This document shows positions 5,354 to 7,240 of a DNA stretch of 7,240 bases, piece by piece. Location: positions 1 through 7,240 of the forward strand of contig JADFYA010000185.1 of assembly GCA_015233285.1 (NCBI GenBank), in the 5' to 3' direction. The first letter of the stretch is position 1. Each line of letters starts with the position of its first letter. Made by a program: the position numbers and the translations under genes. The notes beneath the pieces are model-generated. The model was not told the DNA's origin and made no database searches. It worked only from the letters and a program-made list of their open reading frames with translations. The stretch is from Deltaproteobacteria bacterium. Its GTDB lineage: Bacteria > Desulfobacterota > JADFXK01.

Positions 5354-5451
5354 AAGTGGATTCCCCAAACGACTTGTCCCGCAGGAGATAAATTGCTACG
5401 CAGGTTTGACGGCAACCGAAGTGGCGGTGAAACATCTCCAGGAAAAAAATT

Positions 5452-5925
5452 ATGCCCGAAGACAGGCTGTTGGTTAAAAAATATTCCAACCGGCGACTCT
5501 ATGACACTGAAAAGAGCGCTTACGTCACCTTAGATGATATTTGTCAGGCGATTAAGCAGGGCCGGCAAGTGGATGTCGTCGATGCCAAGACCAGGGAAGA
5601 CGTGACTGCGTTTATCCTGACTCAGATCGTCTTAGAAGAAGCCAGGAAAAAGAACATTCTTCTGCCGGTGCCGTTGCTCCATCTGGTTATCCAGCATGGG
5701 GAAAGTGTGCTGGCCGAGTTTTTTGATAAGTATCTTCACCAGACGATCCGGAGCTATTTGATGTTCAAAACGACCCTGGACGAACAATTCCGGAAATGGT
5801 TGGACATGGGCGCGGACCTGACCAGTCTGGCTCAAAAAACCATGGTTGGGCTGTCGCCTCTTAAATCCGTGTTCGATGCTTTCGGGGACAAGTCTAAACC
5901 GGGAGAAGAGAAAAAGAAGGAATAA
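5452..5925 (+). CDS. phaR: PHA synthesis regulator PhaR
   Basis: This is a 157-residue cytoplasmic DNA- and PHA-binding repressor. Residues 8-30 carry the diagnostic KKYSNRRLYDTE followed by YVTLDDI, the PHB/PHA accumulation regulator DNA-binding domain. Residues 41-67 (DVVDAKTREDVTAFIL... EEARKK) and the following helices to about residue 105 match the PHB_acc region that contacts polymer. The C-terminus is charged and lysine-rich. The start at 5452 is fixed by an in-frame stop at 5428-5430 and an AGGA ribosome site at 5440-5443. By family knowledge it represses phasin genes and itself until polymer accumulates, and the TTGCA-G-TGCAA site upstream fits this. It is transcribed away from the phasins and converges on the radical SAM gene with a 37-bp gap. 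Identification is secure. Confidence 0.95.
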   Translation: MPEDRLLVKKYSNRRLYDTEKSAYVTLDDICQAIKQGRQVDVVDAKTREDVTAFILTQIVLEEARKKNILLPVPLLHLVIQHGESVLAEFFDKYLHQTIRSYLMFKTTLDEQFRKWLDMGADLTSLAQKTMVGLSPLKSVFDAFGDKSKPGEEKKKE

Positions 5926-5962
5926 AATCAACGCTTCGGCGGACGATTGGGGCCGGATGTTT

Positions 5963-7147
5963 TCAACCGGACGGGATGCTGGAAGCCGCATCTCCCATGC
6001 GTTGGTTGGCGCAAGAATCGGGCCTGGAGCTACCTAAGTTGACCGCCGCTTCTTCCATATCCGAGAAGAGCGTTTTGTATAAATTGCAATAAGGATCTTT
6101 CCGGCAGAGGTCGCCGGTAACGGTGTATGCTCTGACCGGGCACCCACCGTGGCACAAGGTCAGATACCGGCAATCAAGACAATCTTCTCGTTGAACCAAC
6201 AGACCGGGTCTGGCCTGGAGGCGTCGGCGGGCCTGGCTGTTCCGGAGCAAATCAGATAAGTTGTCGCATTCAAATATGTTGCCGAAGCGGAATTCCGGAT
6301 AGCTGGTGACCCAACAGTCGCACTGGGCGACGTGCCCGCGGGGATCAATGCACACGAACTCATTGACACAGTTATCCCGCCAGATGCAGAGCAGGTCCTT
6401 ATTTCCGTAAAGGAAATAGTCCAAGAGCTTATCAAAGGGGCCGACTCTGACTCCATTGGGCCGACCCCGGTCAAGCCAGATGCCGGCCAAATCCACCATA
6501 AACTTGCTGAGATGCTTGATGTCCAAGGGGTAACCCTGCTTCACCGTTGAGGGTACCCCCCCTGGGAACGGAGTGTTGATTTGAAAACTAGTGAGCCCCA
6601 GCTCCTCTACAAAATGTGAATAGAACCGGCCCGCCCCCATTTCCAAGGTTTCATTATTAGGAATTGATATAATCCCAACCTCGATGCCGGCTTCCCTGGC
6701 TTCTTGAATTTTTTGTTCCCATATAATTTCGTATTCTTTCGGGCCCCCGCCTTTAAGTTTTCGGTGGAGATTGGGAAAATCCATTGAGGAGCCGATATTA
6801 TTTCCGAACATTCTCGAAAGAATTCCATTCCATTGTCGGCTGTAGGCCATCATGTTGGACTGGATGTAGTTCAGGACCTGCTTATGCCTTTTTTCAGCCG
6901 CCTCCTGAACAACGTCGTGGGCTTGTTCAAACCAGGCGGGCGGCATGGTCATAACCTCGCCTCCCTGCCAATATATGGACAAAGTTTCCAGGCGGCGTTG
7001 GTCCATGTAGTCCATGACCTTCTGGATGACCACGGAAAGTTGTTCCATGGTCAGGTCATAGTCACTTTCGCGCTCGAAGCAGTAGCCACAAGCCGCGTTG
7101 CACCTTAAAGTCGGCAAAAGGATGAGCGAACAATTTCCTCCGGTCAT
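5963..7147 (-). CDS. Radical SAM/SPASM maturase, anaerobic sulfatase-maturating-enzyme-like
   Basis: The 394-residue protein has the radical SAM cluster motif CNAACGYC at Cys16, Cys20 and Cys23, followed by the SAM-binding QGGE at 61-64 and an SMDFP element at 121-125 like the SMDGP of anSME enzymes. The C-terminal SPASM domain has the full set of ligands for two auxiliary [4Fe-4S] clusters. By comparison with the Clostridium perfringens anSME pattern, Cys254, Cys260, Cys276 and Cys336 would hold one, and Cys323, Cys326, Cys332 and Cys354 the other. Asp277 follows Cys276, in the position of the anSME catalytic base. It therefore probably oxidises or otherwise modifies a residue in a protein or peptide substrate under anaerobic conditions. 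No sulfatase or obvious precursor peptide is in view. The start at 7147 has GGGGTGA upstream and overlaps the stop of the preceding frame (ATGA), indicating coupling. The tail beyond residue 370 is polar and unconserved-looking. The family is certain; the substrate is unknown. Confidence 0.85.
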   Translation of the reverse strand: MTGGNCSLILLPTLRCNAACGYCFERESDYDLTMEQLSVVIQKVMDYMDQRRLETLSIYWQGGEVMTMPPAWFEQAHDVVQEAAEKRHKQVLNYIQSNMMAYSRQWNGILSRMFGNNIGSSMDFPNLHRKLKGGGPKEYEIIWEQKIQEAREAGIEVGIISIPNNETLEMGAGRFYSHFVEELGLTSFQINTPFPGGVPSTVKQGYPLDIKHLSKFMVDLAGIWLDRGRPNGVRVGPFDKLLDYFLYGNKDLLCIWRDNCVNEFVCIDPRGHVAQCDCWVTSYPEFRFGNIFECDNLSDLLRNSQARRRLQARPGLLVQREDCLDCRYLTLCHGGCPVRAYTVTGDLCRKDPYCNLYKTLFSDMEEAAVNLGSSRPDSCANQRMGDAASSIPSG

Positions 7148-7240
7148 GATCGGTTTTCACCCCTTTCCCCGAGTTGGGCCAGGTCCTTCCTCAATTCTAT
7201 GGCCGCATCCTTTAACATCCGAAATAGGGCCTTTGCTCCG
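7144..7240 (-). CDS. C-terminal end of an unidentified gene coupled to the radical SAM gene (partial)
   Basis: A minus-strand frame enters from the right edge and runs 31 residues to a TGA at 7146-7144, which overlaps the ATG of the radical SAM gene. The visible end contains RMLKDAAIELRKDLAQLGER, a charged amphipathic helix. No family can be named. The ATGA overlap points to an operon with translational coupling, so this product is probably a functional partner or a substrate of the maturase. An ATG at residue 8 of the visible part would make a 24-residue peptide, but the longer protein is more likely. Confidence 0.5.
   Translation of the reverse strand, partial: GAKALFRMLKDAAIELRKDLAQLGERGENRS

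Larger units (their letters stand above)
5011..5451. other. Divergent phasin/phaR control region with two long leaders
   Basis: The 441 bp between the divergent starts hold back-to-back promoters around 5216-5283 with a shared inverted repeat. If the promoters are read correctly, the phasin leader is about 200 bases and the phaR leader about 160 bases, both long for simple genes. A minus-strand open frame at 5280-5489 overlaps the start of phaR and has no supporting features, so I leave it out. Confidence 0.6.

Noticed and set aside
5300..5360. Possible c-di-GMP (GEMM) riboswitch, suggested by ACGCAAAG at 5309-5316
   Set aside because: The conserved GGCAAACC half and the GAAA tetraloop stem that must precede ACGCAAAG are absent, so only a chance octamer remains.
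5280..5489. 69-codon minus-strand frame overlapping the phaR start
   Set aside because: It covers the promoter, leader and start of phaR, has no ribosome site evidence and no recognisable sequence.
5846..6037. 63-codon plus-strand frame spanning the end of phaR
   Set aside because: It is out of frame with phaR and overlaps the end of the radical SAM gene; no supporting start or sequence pattern.
1..7240. CRISPR array, tRNA, rRNA or transposase
   Set aside because: No regularly spaced repeats, no tRNA-like cloverleaf with CCA-type arms and no transposase motifs were found on either strand by eye.

Overview
The window is a polyhydroxyalkanoate (PHA) granule locus from an unidentified bacterium, flanked by a cinA-type gene on the left and a radical SAM/SPASM maturase gene on the right. 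The divergent PHA synthase, small phasin-like proteins, PhaR regulator and SPASM enzyme, together with medium-GC coding sequence and AT-richer spacers, fit an anaerobic deltaproteobacterium (Desulfobacterota). That placement is an inference from gene style, because no rRNA or tRNA is present.

Left flank (1-1189): the N-terminal third of a CinA-like protein runs off the left edge on the minus strand. A spacer of about 390 bp with no convincing gene follows, then a small acidic plus-strand protein that resembles orphan antitoxins. A strong stem-loop at 1165-1189 closes the minus-strand PHA transcript.

Core (1232-5925): on the minus strand, in order of transcription, lie two tandem paralogous phasin-like genes (5010 to 4747 and 4646 to 4377), an unusual spacer rich in inverted repeats (3904-4376), a PHA synthase with an intact Cys-Asp-His triad and a long low-complexity lysine-tailed C-terminus (3903 to 1888), and an unrecognised 149-residue protein (1681 to 1232). 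The regulator phaR (5452-5925) is divergent on the plus strand. Between phaR and the phasins is a compact control region. It holds a perfect TTGCA-G-TGCAA inverted repeat that overlaps the -35 of a plausible phaR promoter and sits 11 bp from a perfect TTGACA -35 facing the phasins. The expected logic is that PhaR binds nascent PHA or this operator; when polymer accumulates, PhaR leaves the DNA and phasins and PhaR are made.

Right flank (5963-7240): a complete radical SAM enzyme with a twin-cluster SPASM domain, closely resembling anaerobic sulfatase-maturating enzymes at its key residues, converges on phaR. Its ATG overlaps the stop of an upstream gene cut by the window edge, so it belongs to a separate minus-strand operon.

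Most worth a second look are the C-terminal extension of the synthase, the unknown protein downstream of it, the structured spacer at 4191-4368, and the divergent operator region.
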